From Candidatus Omnitrophota bacterium (GTDB lineage Bacteria > Omnitrophota > Gorgyraeia > Duberdicusellales > 4484-171), in the NCBI GenBank assembly GCA_023227945.1, contig JALOCC010000021.1:1-30913 (forward strand): a DNA stretch of 30,913 nt. Direction: 5' to 3'. Position numbers and translations under genes: made by a program. Shown piece after piece: positions 1-7,879 of this stretch (position 1 is the first letter of the stretch; every line of letters begins with the position of its first letter). Below the pieces are notes generated by a model. That model worked only from the letters and a program-made list of their open reading frames with translations, was not told the DNA's origin and did not search any database.

Positions 1-427
1 TAAACTTGCCCTTATCTTTTAACGCCTTTGTCGCGTTCTTTAATATTTCAAAATTCATCTCATCCGTTTCCATTAAAGAAAAACCACCCTCACAGAGCAT
101 GATCGCCAGATCGAACTCGCCTTCAAAAGGAAGGTTTCTGGCGTCATGCCTCTCGAAGTCGATCTTCACTCCTTGCTCTTTTGCTTTTTCCCTCGCCCTT
201 TTAAGCTGTGACTCTGACAAATCGATACCGGTAACCCGATAACCTCTTTTTGCCAATTCAATAGAATGACGGCCGGTGCCGCAGCCGACATCAATGATTT
301 TTAACGATTTATCCCGATTTATCTCTTGCTCAATAAAATCGCACTCACCCAAGGTACCGTGAACATAAACTTCTTTATCGTATTTATCTGCGTAATTCTC
401 AAATAGCGATTCATACCATTGTTTCAT
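1..427 (-). CDS. Class I SAM-dependent methyltransferase, 3' end cut by window edge
   Basis: The first 142 codons are visible, read from an ATG at 427; the C-terminus lies off the left edge. The N-terminal part (MKQWYESLFENYADKYDKEV) is typical of small-molecule methyltransferases of the Methyltransf_11/25 type. Motif I, IIDVGCGTGRHS, the SAM-binding glycine loop, lies near residue 43, and the acidic residue that ends strand beta-2 is in VTGIDLSESQ. A motif IV-like segment (FDLAIMLCEGGF) follows. The substrate cannot be read from the sequence. An AAGGGG run sits almost directly at the ATG and a GGGGG run lies about nine bases upstream. The leader immediately upstream is one copy of a 140-bp repeat shared with the next gene to the right. 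Family assignment is secure; function is not. Confidence 0.88.
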   Translation of the reverse strand, partial: MKQWYESLFENYADKYDKEVYVHGTLGECDFIEQEINRDKSLKIIDVGCGTGRHSIELAKRGYRVTGIDLSESQLKRAREKAKEQGVKIDFERHDARNLPFEGEFDLAIMLCEGGFSLMETDEMNFEILKNATKALKDKGKF

Positions 428-450
428 TCCCCTTTACCCCCTTACTGTAC

Positions 451-595
451 TTTTTCACTTACGTTCGGTTCCCTTTTTTGATTTTTACCTAACTTATTAT
501 ACTGCAAATAATTAACCCTTATCGTACCACTCCTTCAGCGAGTGTAAAATCCGAGCGTAACGATTTGTCCATCGGCCAACCAAAATTTTTTATGT
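451..595 (-). repeat. Leader repeat, copy A (candidate regulatory leader)
   Basis: This stretch matches 1751-1895 without gaps at an offset of exactly 1300 bp; by hand count about 110 of 140 positions (451-590) are identical. It ends 24 nt before the methyltransferase start. Read on the minus strand it holds two direct copies of TTACRCTC 13 nt apart (560-553 and 547-540), then GAGTGGTA (532-525), which can pair with either copy. A TATAAT box lies at about 503-498 in this copy only. The 428-632 gap holds nothing else that I recognise. Confidence 0.75.
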
Positions 596-632
596 AAACT
601 TGTTTCGATGTATTCATGATTTCTTATGTGAC

Positions 633-1730
633 TTAATCGAGGCAACGGATCGAATCCGCCCCTTTCTGGCCATTAGTTATACTATTGCCGTTTGTTATAG
701 TCGAATATTTGATTTCGATACGCTGGCCTTTTTTAAGGATAAAGGGGGCATTCACCCCTTGATGCAAATCTTTTCCGGCCATGTCCATAAGAGGGCAAAC
801 CCAGGATACAAAGAATTCCGATTGTTCTCCGTTATCAGCGGTAACCAGAATCCTGCAGCGGGGCGCTGTTAGGTTGCCGTGGCTAACGGTCGGCGTAATC
901 TTTTCGATCCTGCCTATAAAAACGTTCCCTTGTCCTGCCGCTGTTGCCGCAAGGGTCTGTGTTGATACTGTTGGTGCAGCTGGTTGTTGGACATAATCCG
1001 AAGGAACATATCGGAACGAAACAGCCTCGTTATCGCCGTTTGCTGCAGGCAAATATTTAACTTCCGCTCTTTCACCTATACGAGTCGGGTAAGCTTTCAT
1101 ATCCCTGATGGCAATCTCTCTGGATACAAAAACGGTAAGCCTTTCACCGTTATTAGAAATAAGTATGATCTTACGCATCGGCGGTATACGAAAAGTCGGC
1201 GGTGAAGATTCGATTTTGCCTACAAATAAATTTACTCCGCCCTGACCTGATGACTGTGGCGCCGGGTTGTTCGGTTTTCCTGCTTCTGCGAATACCCCCG
1301 GCTGTGAGACATAATCTTGAGACACAAAGCGGACCGAGATCGCAAGCTGCTTATTCGCGTAACGCATTGATTCTGCCGTAACCGCATACTTGACCTCTAC
1401 TCTTTTACCTATTATAGCCCTAATATCATTCATACCCTTAATATCATTCAGGACTGACGTGGCCTTACCATCGGCATCATAAAAGACAGTGGCATTCGGC
1501 CCATCTCGGACTATGAGAAAATTATTCTTTTCCCCATTATTACCGGTAACCACAATCATACCAACCGGCCACAAAGGAGGTCCAGATTTGAACTGACCGA
1601 ACCCGCACGGGAAAGATTCGATTATGCCAACGAATGTCGCGGCTTCGTCGGCTCTTGCTAATGGTAGTTGAACAAAACAAAAAAAGTTAATAAAAAGTAC
1701 TGCAAATGACCCAAAGAGTATCTTTTTCAT
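633..1730 (-). CDS. Secreted protein with three tandem copies of one domain
   Basis: A 365-residue protein that begins with a signal peptide (KKILFGSFAVLFINFFCF core, cleavage probably after ARA-D near residue 27), so it is exported. The mature part contains three related segments of roughly 80-110 residues at about 33-145, 169-247 and 270-365. Each opens with F[VI]G[IKR]IE, has an NNGE or DNGE turn, and carries a G-x-R-x-E-[VI]-KY strand; the first two end in DYV[SQ]QP. Linkers between segments are rich in Pro, Ala, Gln and Gly. The short strands suggest a small beta-barrel, perhaps OB-like, but that is a guess from pattern only. The ATG at 1730 is preceded by GGAAAG. No named family is recognised, and no catalytic residues stand out. 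Confidence 0.8.
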   Translation of the reverse strand: MKKILFGSFAVLFINFFCFVQLPLARADEAATFVGIIESFPCGFGQFKSGPPLWPVGMIVVTGNNGEKNNFLIVRDGPNATVFYDADGKATSVLNDIKGMNDIRAIIGKRVEVKYAVTAESMRYANKQLAISVRFVSQDYVSQPGVFAEAGKPNNPAPQSSGQGGVNLFVGKIESSPPTFRIPPMRKIILISNNGERLTVFVSREIAIRDMKAYPTRIGERAEVKYLPAANGDNEAVSFRYVPSDYVQQPAAPTVSTQTLAATAAGQGNVFIGRIEKITPTVSHGNLTAPRCRILVTADNGEQSEFFVSWVCPLMDMAGKDLHQGVNAPFILKKGQRIEIKYSTITNGNSITNGQKGADSIRCLD

Positions 1731-1750
1731 ATTAAACTTTCCGTCACTCC

Positions 1751-1895
1751 TTTTCCACTTACGTTCGGTTAACTCTTAATTTATTTACATAACTTCTTAT
1801 TCTTCAAACAATTAACCTTTATCATACCACTCCCCCAAGGAGCGTAAAATCCGAGTGTAACAATTTGCCCATCTGACAATCGAAGGTTTTTGTTA
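1751..1895 (-). repeat. Leader repeat, copy B (candidate regulatory leader)
   Basis: This is the second copy of the leader at 451-595. It ends 21 nt before the start of the three-domain secreted protein, so both copies sit in the same position relative to a start codon. The best-kept parts are ACTTACGTTCGGTT at the gene-proximal end and the block 1811-1870. The two TTACRCTC words (1860-1853 and 1847-1840) and GAGTGGTA (1832-1825) are kept. The A/G difference in the two words is swapped relative to copy A. The rest of the 1731-1948 gap shows nothing else. Confidence 0.75.
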
Positions 1896-1948
1896 AGATG
1901 GTTCTATTCATAAAATTTGCTGCAATAAAGATAACGTTTAAACATTTT

Positions 1949-3400
1949 CTACTTACTATCTGTCTGTTTTTTTCTTGTTAAAATCTTTGCTAAAGAAACA
2001 AATTTCCAAATGCCAATACCCGCTAAACTTATAATGCAAGGCATTAAAGCTACGCCATAGCGGGGTTCTATATGTAAAGGTAAAAAAATCAGAGTAAGAT
2101 AAATAAATAGAAGAACTATCGGAAATGCTAATATAATTTCTTCTCTCCTGCTTTTCCAGAAAGAGTATACGGCGAAAACAAAATAGAAAATAAAGAAATT
2201 TCCAGATGCTTCTCTGCATCCGTACATAGGGATATAAAATTGATACCATAATCTTGGGATCCTCATTATCCAAATCTTAAAGGATTCCAAAGGCTTATTC
2301 CGGATGCGCTTTAATGATAATTTTATCAAAATGTCTTCAAACTCTTTCACTTTTATGCTTCCAAGTAATGTAAAATGGATAGCAGAATCATACAAATATT
2401 TAGCGGTTACTTGCTCTTGCCTAAAAGATGCCTTGTCTACTGGCATCTCATTCCAACTTTTCCAGTTATCATTGGTTTCTAATGTGCCGATATATAAACT
2501 AGTTCCGAGCGCACCCACAGAAACTAATATCGGTTTTTTAAAGGTTAGATAATTTCTAACTGTCCACGGCGCAATAATTATTGCCGTCGCAACAACAAAT
2601 ATTAAGGATTTTTTGAGAACGTTTAGAATATGGCGATGGCCGACGATAAGTGTATAAAACGCAAAAACCAAAGTAAAAAATAAATATTCCGGCCTCGACA
2701 AAGTTGTTAGCCCAAGACATATTCCAGCCAGAATCCAATAGTATATTTTATTATACTTTAAAGATAAAATACAAAATAACAGCATTAAGGTAAGTAAAAA
2801 TGTCGTTACACATTCCGAAAGCAACGCTCTTGAATAAAATATATTGTAAAAACTAAAGCAGTATAACAATGCGGATATTATCGCTGGGAAAAATGACTTT
2901 TGGCAGATAAGAAACGTGATTAAAAACACAAGTATACAGACGAAAGCATCCATAAAACATTGTACTATCCGCACCTTATCCAGGTTGATACGCCAAGTAT
3001 GTATTGATTCCATATTTTTTTCGCTGCCGAAAATTTTATACACCATCGAAATAAAAAATGGATAGACAGGGCCACGGGTAATTGCCGGTTCGTATTCGAT
3101 ATTCGTTCCCCCGCCTTTTAGACCAAAAGCTCTTCCGTCATCGGTGCCTGAGAAACCATTTCCTTTGTATAGATTATATGCAATTACATGATAAAGTTCA
3201 GTATCTCCAAAAATACCAAAACCGTATCTATATGCTGTTTCCGTGGTTCCTATTACAGGATACAACCTGACGATTAACGCCATAACAAAAATAACCCCTA
3301 AAGCAAATGTATAAATCGGTGGTATTTTAGTATTTAAACCTGTTGGCATAGGCTTATCTATTTTGCTTTTTTCTACAAGTATACGGACTATCTTTCCCAT
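1949..3400 (-). CDS. Multi-pass membrane glycosyltransferase, ArnT/PMT (GT39/GT83-like) type
   Basis: A 483-residue integral membrane protein with about eleven hydrophobic segments spread along its length. The first is near residues 30-50 and is followed by a large polar loop. That loop contains GDTELYHVIAYNLYKGNGFS; an acidic pair at this place is the usual catalytic feature of GT-C enzymes that use polyprenyl-phosphate sugars. The loop SRPEYLFF after the middle helices is also typical of the PMT_2/ArnT group. It probably transfers a sugar from a lipid carrier to lipid or protein on the periplasmic side of the inner membrane; donor and acceptor cannot be read. The ATG at 3400 has AGGG about six bases upstream. 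It stands alone, with gaps of about 220 and 70 bp on either side. Confidence 0.82.
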   Translation of the reverse strand: MGKIVRILVEKSKIDKPMPTGLNTKIPPIYTFALGVIFVMALIVRLYPVIGTTETAYRYGFGIFGDTELYHVIAYNLYKGNGFSGTDDGRAFGLKGGGTNIEYEPAITRGPVYPFFISMVYKIFGSEKNMESIHTWRINLDKVRIVQCFMDAFVCILVFLITFLICQKSFFPAIISALLYCFSFYNIFYSRALLSECVTTFLLTLMLLFCILSLKYNKIYYWILAGICLGLTTLSRPEYLFFTLVFAFYTLIVGHRHILNVLKKSLIFVVATAIIIAPWTVRNYLTFKKPILVSVGALGTSLYIGTLETNDNWKSWNEMPVDKASFRQEQVTAKYLYDSAIHFTLLGSIKVKEFEDILIKLSLKRIRNKPLESFKIWIMRIPRLWYQFYIPMYGCREASGNFFIFYFVFAVYSFWKSRREEIILAFPIVLLFIYLTLIFLPLHIEPRYGVALMPCIISLAGIGIWKFVSLAKILTRKKQTDSK

Positions 3401-3471
3401 GCCATCCCTACAGCGTAGCCATCAACCATCCGAAAGTCCGGATAAATAATTTTTCATCCCTTTTATGCATA

Positions 3472-4128
3472 TTACAACCAGCCATTATCTTTCCAATATT
3501 GGTATTCCTCCGCCCAGTCATCCTTTCGCTTTTCCATTACTTTCTTGAAACGCTCTTTATTTGTTTCGATAATGCTGAGCTGTTCCGGAAATAATTTTTT
3601 CTCTTTTATAGCTGCAGTTAGCATCTTACCTAAATTTAATCCTTCTTTCTTTTTCTCATCACTCACCGGTACGCCGGAAGATACACCCCCTGCATATTGC
3701 GCTCCACAGGCGTTGGCATAATGTTTCATATAACGTAAAATTTCGTCATCCTCGCCGCTTCCGGAACAAACTACACCGATAATATATTTTCCCGTAAGCC
3801 GCTTGCAATGGATGAAATGGCTGGAGCGGTCAAAAAATGCCTTCATTGAGGCAGTTATTTGATTTATATAATTAGGTGAAGCTAAGATTATCGCATCTGC
3901 CTCAAGCATATTTTTTAGAACAGCACCGACATCATCCTCTATGGGGCAACAAAGGATTTTCTTATGACAGGCTTCACAATGCCGGCAGAATTCAATTTTT
4001 AAGTCGTGCAAATTTATTATTTCAGATTTTACGCTTGCCGTATCGCAGCCTTTTAAAACTTCCTTTGCCAAGAGAAGAGTTTGGCTGTTTTCCTTACGTG
4101 GGCTCGAAGACAAAAGCAATATTTTCAT
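3472..4128 (-). CDS. Iron-sulfur flavoprotein (Isf-like NADPH-dependent FMN reductase family)
   Basis: A 218-residue flavodoxin-fold protein. The N-terminus KILLLSSSPRKENSQTLLLA is the phosphate-binding loop of the FMN reductase/Isf family. A cysteine cluster C48-x2-C51-x2-C54-x5-C60 follows, matching the compact motif that holds a [4Fe-4S] cluster in Isf proteins. ADAIILASPNYINQITASMK and the FFDRSSHF helix complete the flavin site. Such proteins transfer electrons between low-potential donors and small acceptors; the partner here is unknown. The start is well fixed by GGAGGAGG six bases before the ATG. A relative with the same cysteine pattern lies at 25657-26229. Confidence 0.87.
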   Translation of the reverse strand: MKILLLSSSPRKENSQTLLLAKEVLKGCDTASVKSEIINLHDLKIEFCRHCEACHKKILCCPIEDDVGAVLKNMLEADAIILASPNYINQITASMKAFFDRSSHFIHCKRLTGKYIIGVVCSGSGEDDEILRYMKHYANACGAQYAGGVSSGVPVSDEKKKEGLNLGKMLTAAIKEKKLFPEQLSIIETNKERFKKVMEKRKDDWAEEYQYWKDNGWL

Positions 4129-4154
4129 TTTTTCCTCCTCCTAACTGGAGCTCG

Positions 4155-4189
4155 CACGGGCATGACTGCCAAAGGCAGGCGTGCCCGTG
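4155..4189. repeat. Two-tier hairpin containing the CCTGCC/GGCAG palindrome
   Basis: The outer arms CACGGGCA and TGCCCGTG (8 bp) enclose the inner arms CTGCC and GGCAG (5 bp) around an AAA loop, with symmetrical 3-nt internal loops. It lies between the GIY-YIG gene and the ribosome binding site of the flavoprotein gene. On the minus strand, GCACGCCTGCC, a short loop and GGCAGTCA recur at 16940-16962. A shorter version is at 9075-9090. Confidence 0.8.
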
Positions 4190-4237
4190 GAATTCTGGCA
4201 AAGGGATTGAAATTAATAGCATACGGCTGTAAACCTT

Positions 4238-4573
4238 TCATCTCCTCGTTTCGCATCTTTTATTCCCAGCCTTTGCCAACACTTTATCTAATCTTTTACC
4301 TCCAACCAACGATTCCTTTTGTAATCTTGTTAATTTCTTTATCCTGTTTTCCATCAAAAACGCAGGCTTAAAGCGCCGATATTCTTTACGCCATACCACA
4401 CTACCAGCCCCTTTTACCCTTGTATACCAGGCGCCTTTACCGCTACTATGCTGTTTAAGCCGCCTTTTTAAATCGTTGGTGTGCCCGGTGTAGTAGGTCC
4501 CGTCCTGACATAGTAAAATATAAACACAAAACGCACCCGTTCTTATAAATTTCTTTTTCTTTCTTTTTTTCAC
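4238..4573 (-). CDS. GIY-YIG nuclease superfamily protein (UPF0213/YhbQ-like)
   Basis: A 111-residue protein with a single GIY-YIG domain. The first half-motif is VYILLCQDG and the second YYTGHTNDLKRRLKQH, which supplies the Arg and His normally found on the following helix. A candidate metal-binding Glu lies in FLMENRIKKL. Small stand-alone members of this type are usually annotated as UPF0213 or YhbQ-like; their substrate is poorly defined. The N-terminus is a run of lysines (KKRKKKKF). The only plausible start is a GTG at 4573 with no Shine-Dalgarno sequence. A TATAAT box lies eight bases upstream, so the message may be leaderless. The 4574-4676 gap also contains a tandem AAGCAAC word (about 4650-4665, minus strand). 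Confidence 0.88.
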   Translation of the reverse strand: MKKRKKKKFIRTGAFCVYILLCQDGTYYTGHTNDLKRRLKQHSSGKGAWYTRVKGAGSVVWRKEYRRFKPAFLMENRIKKLTRLQKESLVGGKRLDKVLAKAGNKRCETRR

Positions 4574-4581
4574 TGAAAGAT

Positions 4582-4609
4582 ATTATAGCAGAAAGGATTA
4601 ATTTAGTAA
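4582..4609 (-). promoter_or_regulatory. Candidate promoter for the GIY-YIG gene
   Basis: On the minus strand TTACTA (4609-4604), a 16-nt spacer and TATAAT (4587-4582) precede the GTG codon by eight bases. A start site at the usual distance would fall at or next to the GTG. The -35 match is weak; the -10 is perfect. Confidence 0.45.
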
Positions 4610-4676
4610 TAGGTTTTATGCCCGCAATACTCCAATCAAAACCTGTTGCTTGTTGCTTAGTACATACTACCATTCA

Positions 4677-5678
4677 CTATGTTTTAATCTGCCAGCAATT
4701 ATGAACGTTGCGGTTACGATAGTCTTCAGGGATTGTTTTAGGGGTTAATTTAATGATTTCTTTTATTGCAAGGCCTTCAAAATGCGGTTTGAACCGTTGA
4801 TGGTTTGTAGAAAAAAATATATCAGAACCCGGGCGCATAACTTTTAAAACATCGCGGATTAATCCAGGGTGGTCTTGGTTTACATCAAACGATACCCCTT
4901 CCCTCTCGTTTTTATAAAAAGACGGCGGGTCAACAAATGCCAACGAGAAACGCTTTCCTTGGGATGCAGCGCGCGATAAATACTTTTTCACATCTGACTG
5001 AATGAATGTATGTTTCGCGCTTAAAAGCCCGTTTAACAAAAGATTATCTTTAGCCCATTTGATATAGCTTTGTGATCGGTCAACCGTTGTTGTCGTTCGT
5101 GCGCCTGCAGCTGCCGCACAGGTAAATGTACCAGTATAGGCAAATAGATTTAAAAAATCCTTATCTTTCGCAAGCTTGCCGATAATGATACGCGTCTCGC
5201 GATGGTCGGAAAATAATCCGGTATCAAGAAAATCGCTTAAATTTACCCAAAACCACAAGTTTCGTTCACGAACTTTAAAACGCTCACCACGGATATTTAG
5301 CTTTTTATAGCGTGGCTTATCTTTAATATTTGTATGCCTGCGCCGGATATAAACTTTGTCTTTTGTAACGCCTAATACTTGCGCTACTGCCGCTGCCATT
5401 TGAGGCAAATACCAAGGGCCTGTCTGTTTACGCTCGTATTCGGCAACAACAAGGCGTCCTGCATACCAATCAACAACTATGCGGATATCCGGGCTATCCC
5501 AATCATAGAGCCTGAAGCAATCTATGCCTTCACGTTTAAACCTGCGGGATAAATGCCGGAATTTTTTACGCAGGCTGTTAGCAAGAGTTTGCGCATGAAC
5601 CTTGGCTTTCTCCGGAGTTACAAGGCCCCTGAGAATTGATTGTCCATATTGATTATTGTTTCGCGCTTGATACATCAT
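4677..5678 (-). CDS. rlmK: RlmK-like class I rRNA methyltransferase (23S rRNA guanine-N7 type)
   Basis: A 333-residue protein matching the C-terminal (RlmK) half of the bifunctional RlmKL enzyme, here as a stand-alone protein. Seen in order: CFRLYDWDSPDIRIVVDWY; YIRRRHTNIKDKPRYKKL; the strand WVNLSDFLDTGLFSDHRETR; SAM motif I as FLNLFAYTGTFTCAAAA; TTTVDRSQSYIKWAKDN; the catalytic-loop strand FVDPPSFYK; then TIPEDYRNRNVHNCW at the end. In E. coli this domain makes m7G2069 in 23S rRNA. Whether this protein has the same target is inferred from family only. The start at the first of two ATG codons has AGGA upstream. It follows the YhiN-type gene by 19 bp and is probably co-transcribed with it. 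Confidence 0.9.
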   Translation of the reverse strand: MMYQARNNNQYGQSILRGLVTPEKAKVHAQTLANSLRKKFRHLSRRFKREGIDCFRLYDWDSPDIRIVVDWYAGRLVVAEYERKQTGPWYLPQMAAAVAQVLGVTKDKVYIRRRHTNIKDKPRYKKLNIRGERFKVRERNLWFWVNLSDFLDTGLFSDHRETRIIIGKLAKDKDFLNLFAYTGTFTCAAAAGARTTTTVDRSQSYIKWAKDNLLLNGLLSAKHTFIQSDVKKYLSRAASQGKRFSLAFVDPPSFYKNEREGVSFDVNQDHPGLIRDVLKVMRPGSDIFFSTNHQRFKPHFEGLAIKEIIKLTPKTIPEDYRNRNVHNCWQIKT

Positions 5679-5697
5679 TTATTTTCCTGATTGCCCG

Positions 5698-6942
5698 TTA
5701 AATACTGCCACCGCAAACCCACCCGGTTGAAAATGCCGCCTGCAAATTGTATCCGCCTGTGGCTGCATCAACATCTATCACCTCACCGACAAAAAACAAT
5801 CCTCTAACAAGCTTTGACTCAAGAGTCTTTGGATTTATTTCTTTTGTGCTTACTCCGCCCCTGGTTATGATACCGTCTTTGATAGGTAATACCCCTTCTA
5901 TTGTTAAACATAAGTTAGATAAACCCCTGAGAAGCCTTTTTCTTTCCTCAATAGCCATTTGATGCGCACTTACGTTTGGGCTTAGGCTGCAATATTTAAG
6001 AAATTGCTCCATCATTTTTCTCGGTAAAATATCTCTAAACATATTTTTTATGGTTTTAGTGGGATGCATTTTAAGTTCATGTAAAATAAAGGCATCTGAT
6101 TCTTGTTGATTTAACCCGGGTATAAAATTAATAGCCAGCTCAACTTTAGCTTTAAGCTCTAATGCTTCATAAATAGCAGCACTCATATCAAGAATTATCG
6201 GTCCGGATACGCCAAAATGAGTAAAAATCATATCGCCTAAACGTTCTGCTATTTTCTTATCATTACTAAAAACACTTACACGCACTTTTTTAAGCGATAT
6301 ACCCTGCCAGTCTTTTATAAATTTCTCTTTGATGATTATTGGAACGAGCGCTGGCTTTAAGGTTACTATTGTGTGGCCAAGTTTCTTAGCCAAATTATAT
6401 CCATCTCCGGTTGAGCCGGTTTCCGGATAAGAAAGGCCGCCGGTTGCGATAACTACGCTGTTTACTGAAAGATGCTTATCAGAAATTGTCGTAACACCGC
6501 TAACCTTACCATCTTTAACAATAATGTCTTTCACGCGCTCATTAAATAGAATTTCAACATTATTTTTTTGTAACTTCTGTCTTAAAATATTTAAGATATC
6601 CACTGCCTTATCGCTCACAGGGAACACGCATCCATTCTCTTCTATTTTAAAAACAATACCGCTTTTTTCAAAAAACGACAAAAGGTCGGCATTAAAAAAT
6701 TGCGCAAAAGAATTTCTTAAAAAATCCCGTGACTTAGAAAAATTCTTGAGGAAATCTTGGACGTCGCAGATATTGGTGATATTACACCTGCCTCCTCCGG
6801 TTATAAGGAGTTTTATTCCAAGATTATTGTTTCGTTCAATAAGAAGGATTTTTTTCTTGTTTTCGGCAGCACGAATTGCGGCCATCATACCGGCTGGGCC
6901 CGCACCGACTACAATTGCATCATAACATTTCATAAGTAGCAT
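5698..6942 (-). CDS. NAD(P)/FAD-dependent oxidoreductase, HI0933/YhiN family
   Basis: A 414-residue flavoprotein. The N-terminal Rossmann motif is DAIVVGAGPAGMMAAIRAA, followed by LLIERNNNLGIKLLITGGGR and CNITN, the family signature. A second nucleotide-binding strand, SVVIATGGLSYPETGSTGDG, lies near the middle. The C-terminal segment ATGGYNLQAAFSTGW closes the FAD site. Members are widespread, and their physiological substrate is mostly unknown; some act on bile acids (BaiN), but nothing here points to that. The upstream of two nearby ATG codons (6942) is preferred because GGTGA lies four bases before it, while the inner ATG has no ribosome binding site. Confidence 0.92.
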   Translation of the reverse strand: MLLMKCYDAIVVGAGPAGMMAAIRAAENKKKILLIERNNNLGIKLLITGGGRCNITNICDVQDFLKNFSKSRDFLRNSFAQFFNADLLSFFEKSGIVFKIEENGCVFPVSDKAVDILNILRQKLQKNNVEILFNERVKDIIVKDGKVSGVTTISDKHLSVNSVVIATGGLSYPETGSTGDGYNLAKKLGHTIVTLKPALVPIIIKEKFIKDWQGISLKKVRVSVFSNDKKIAERLGDMIFTHFGVSGPIILDMSAAIYEALELKAKVELAINFIPGLNQQESDAFILHELKMHPTKTIKNMFRDILPRKMMEQFLKYCSLSPNVSAHQMAIEERKRLLRGLSNLCLTIEGVLPIKDGIITRGGVSTKEINPKTLESKLVRGLFFVGEVIDVDAATGGYNLQAAFSTGWVCGGSI

Positions 6943-7010
6943 AAAATCACCGAAGCAAAAGTTTGTACTCTACGCAATAAACTGCCTAAGAAGACAGTAT
7001 GAAATTTATT

Positions 7011-7874
7011 TTAAATTTTTTCTGCCACAATTACGCCATATTTTAAGAAACGATAGTGCGTTTTAAGCATCCCTTTATAATAATTCATTCCGTTTTCTTT
7101 AGCATCAAAACTCATTAGTTTTTCGTAGATTTCCCATTGTTTTGCCGCTGCTAACCGCGCTCTTATCTTTATGTCAATTTTATCAGTACAATCGAACGCT
7201 TCCAACAAAGCAAAACCGCTTGACTCAAGCAAATGTCTGTAGGTATCCAAATCATCCTGAAACCAGATGCCCGTTTTATAAAGGCTTCTAAATTCCGGGA
7301 TAAAATTATATGCGTCATTTAATGTACCTTCGCACCCCTTTAACCATAAATTAAAACCGATCTTCGCCCCTCTTCTAAGATGCTGGAATATCTTTTTGAA
7401 GGCAATCTCTTTTTTGTGCCAATGCACGCATGTTTCGCTGACAAAGGCTTTACTAAAATCTGTTTTATTTAAAGAAATTTCATTTATGTTCTCTTTGTAA
7501 TACTCAACTTTATTCTGGACGCCATGCAAAAACGCCAATTCCCTTGCCTTATTGACCTGATCAGGGTTGACATCAATACCCACAACTCTGCACTTAAATA
7601 GCTTCGCCAATAACCTAGAAGGAGCACCGCTGCCTTCACCGGGATTTAATATATAATCATTCGCGGTAACACCGAGTTTATTTGCCAAGGCTATTACGCC
7701 GCGCTGAAAAAAATGAGTAATACCTTCTAATTCGTAAATCCTGTTGTCCAATGACTCTTGCGGATTGATATTAAGCGCCTTATAGATTCTTCTTAGCATT
7801 TCGCAGTCATGAACAATAAATCCTCCGGAAGTTTGGTATGAGGCAATAATATTCCTTTCAACAGTTTTGTCCAT
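7011..7874 (-). CDS. SAM-dependent methyltransferase with altered motif I
   Basis: A 287-residue protein. The core from about residue 72 is a class I methyltransferase: YILNPGEGSGAPSRLLAKLF, then VVGIDVNPDQVNKARELA, and later FSKAFVSETCVHWHKK. The glycine loop reads NPGEGSG, so the usual acidic residue and Cys of DxGCGxG are replaced. The N-terminal ~70 residues are helical and resemble those of the cyclopropane-fatty-acid-synthase or terpene/sarcosine methyltransferase branch, which often has such an extension. The substrate is unknown. The start codon lies 5 bp beyond the stop codon of the MFS transporter, so the two are surely one transcription unit; no ribosome binding site is visible, which suggests translational coupling. 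Confidence 0.82.
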   Translation of the reverse strand: MDKTVERNIIASYQTSGGFIVHDCEMLRRIYKALNINPQESLDNRIYELEGITHFFQRGVIALANKLGVTANDYILNPGEGSGAPSRLLAKLFKCRVVGIDVNPDQVNKARELAFLHGVQNKVEYYKENINEISLNKTDFSKAFVSETCVHWHKKEIAFKKIFQHLRRGAKIGFNLWLKGCEGTLNDAYNFIPEFRSLYKTGIWFQDDLDTYRHLLESSGFALLEAFDCTDKIDIKIRARLAAAKQWEIYEKLMSFDAKENGMNYYKGMLKTHYRFLKYGVIVAEKI

Positions 7875-7879
7875 TTACA

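Noticed and set aside
3428..3446. ATCCG/CGGAT hairpin between the glycosyltransferase and flavoprotein genes
   Set aside because: A five-pair stem is too short to support a terminator or regulatory site.
4650..4665. Tandem AAGCAAC words as another word-palindrome
   Set aside because: Only two copies in one direction and no inverted partner; it may be a remnant, but this is not supportable.
4455..4673. 72-codon minus-strand open frame overlapping the GIY-YIG gene
   Set aside because: It is in a different frame from the convincing GIY-YIG domain and its later half is only a shifted reading of that gene.
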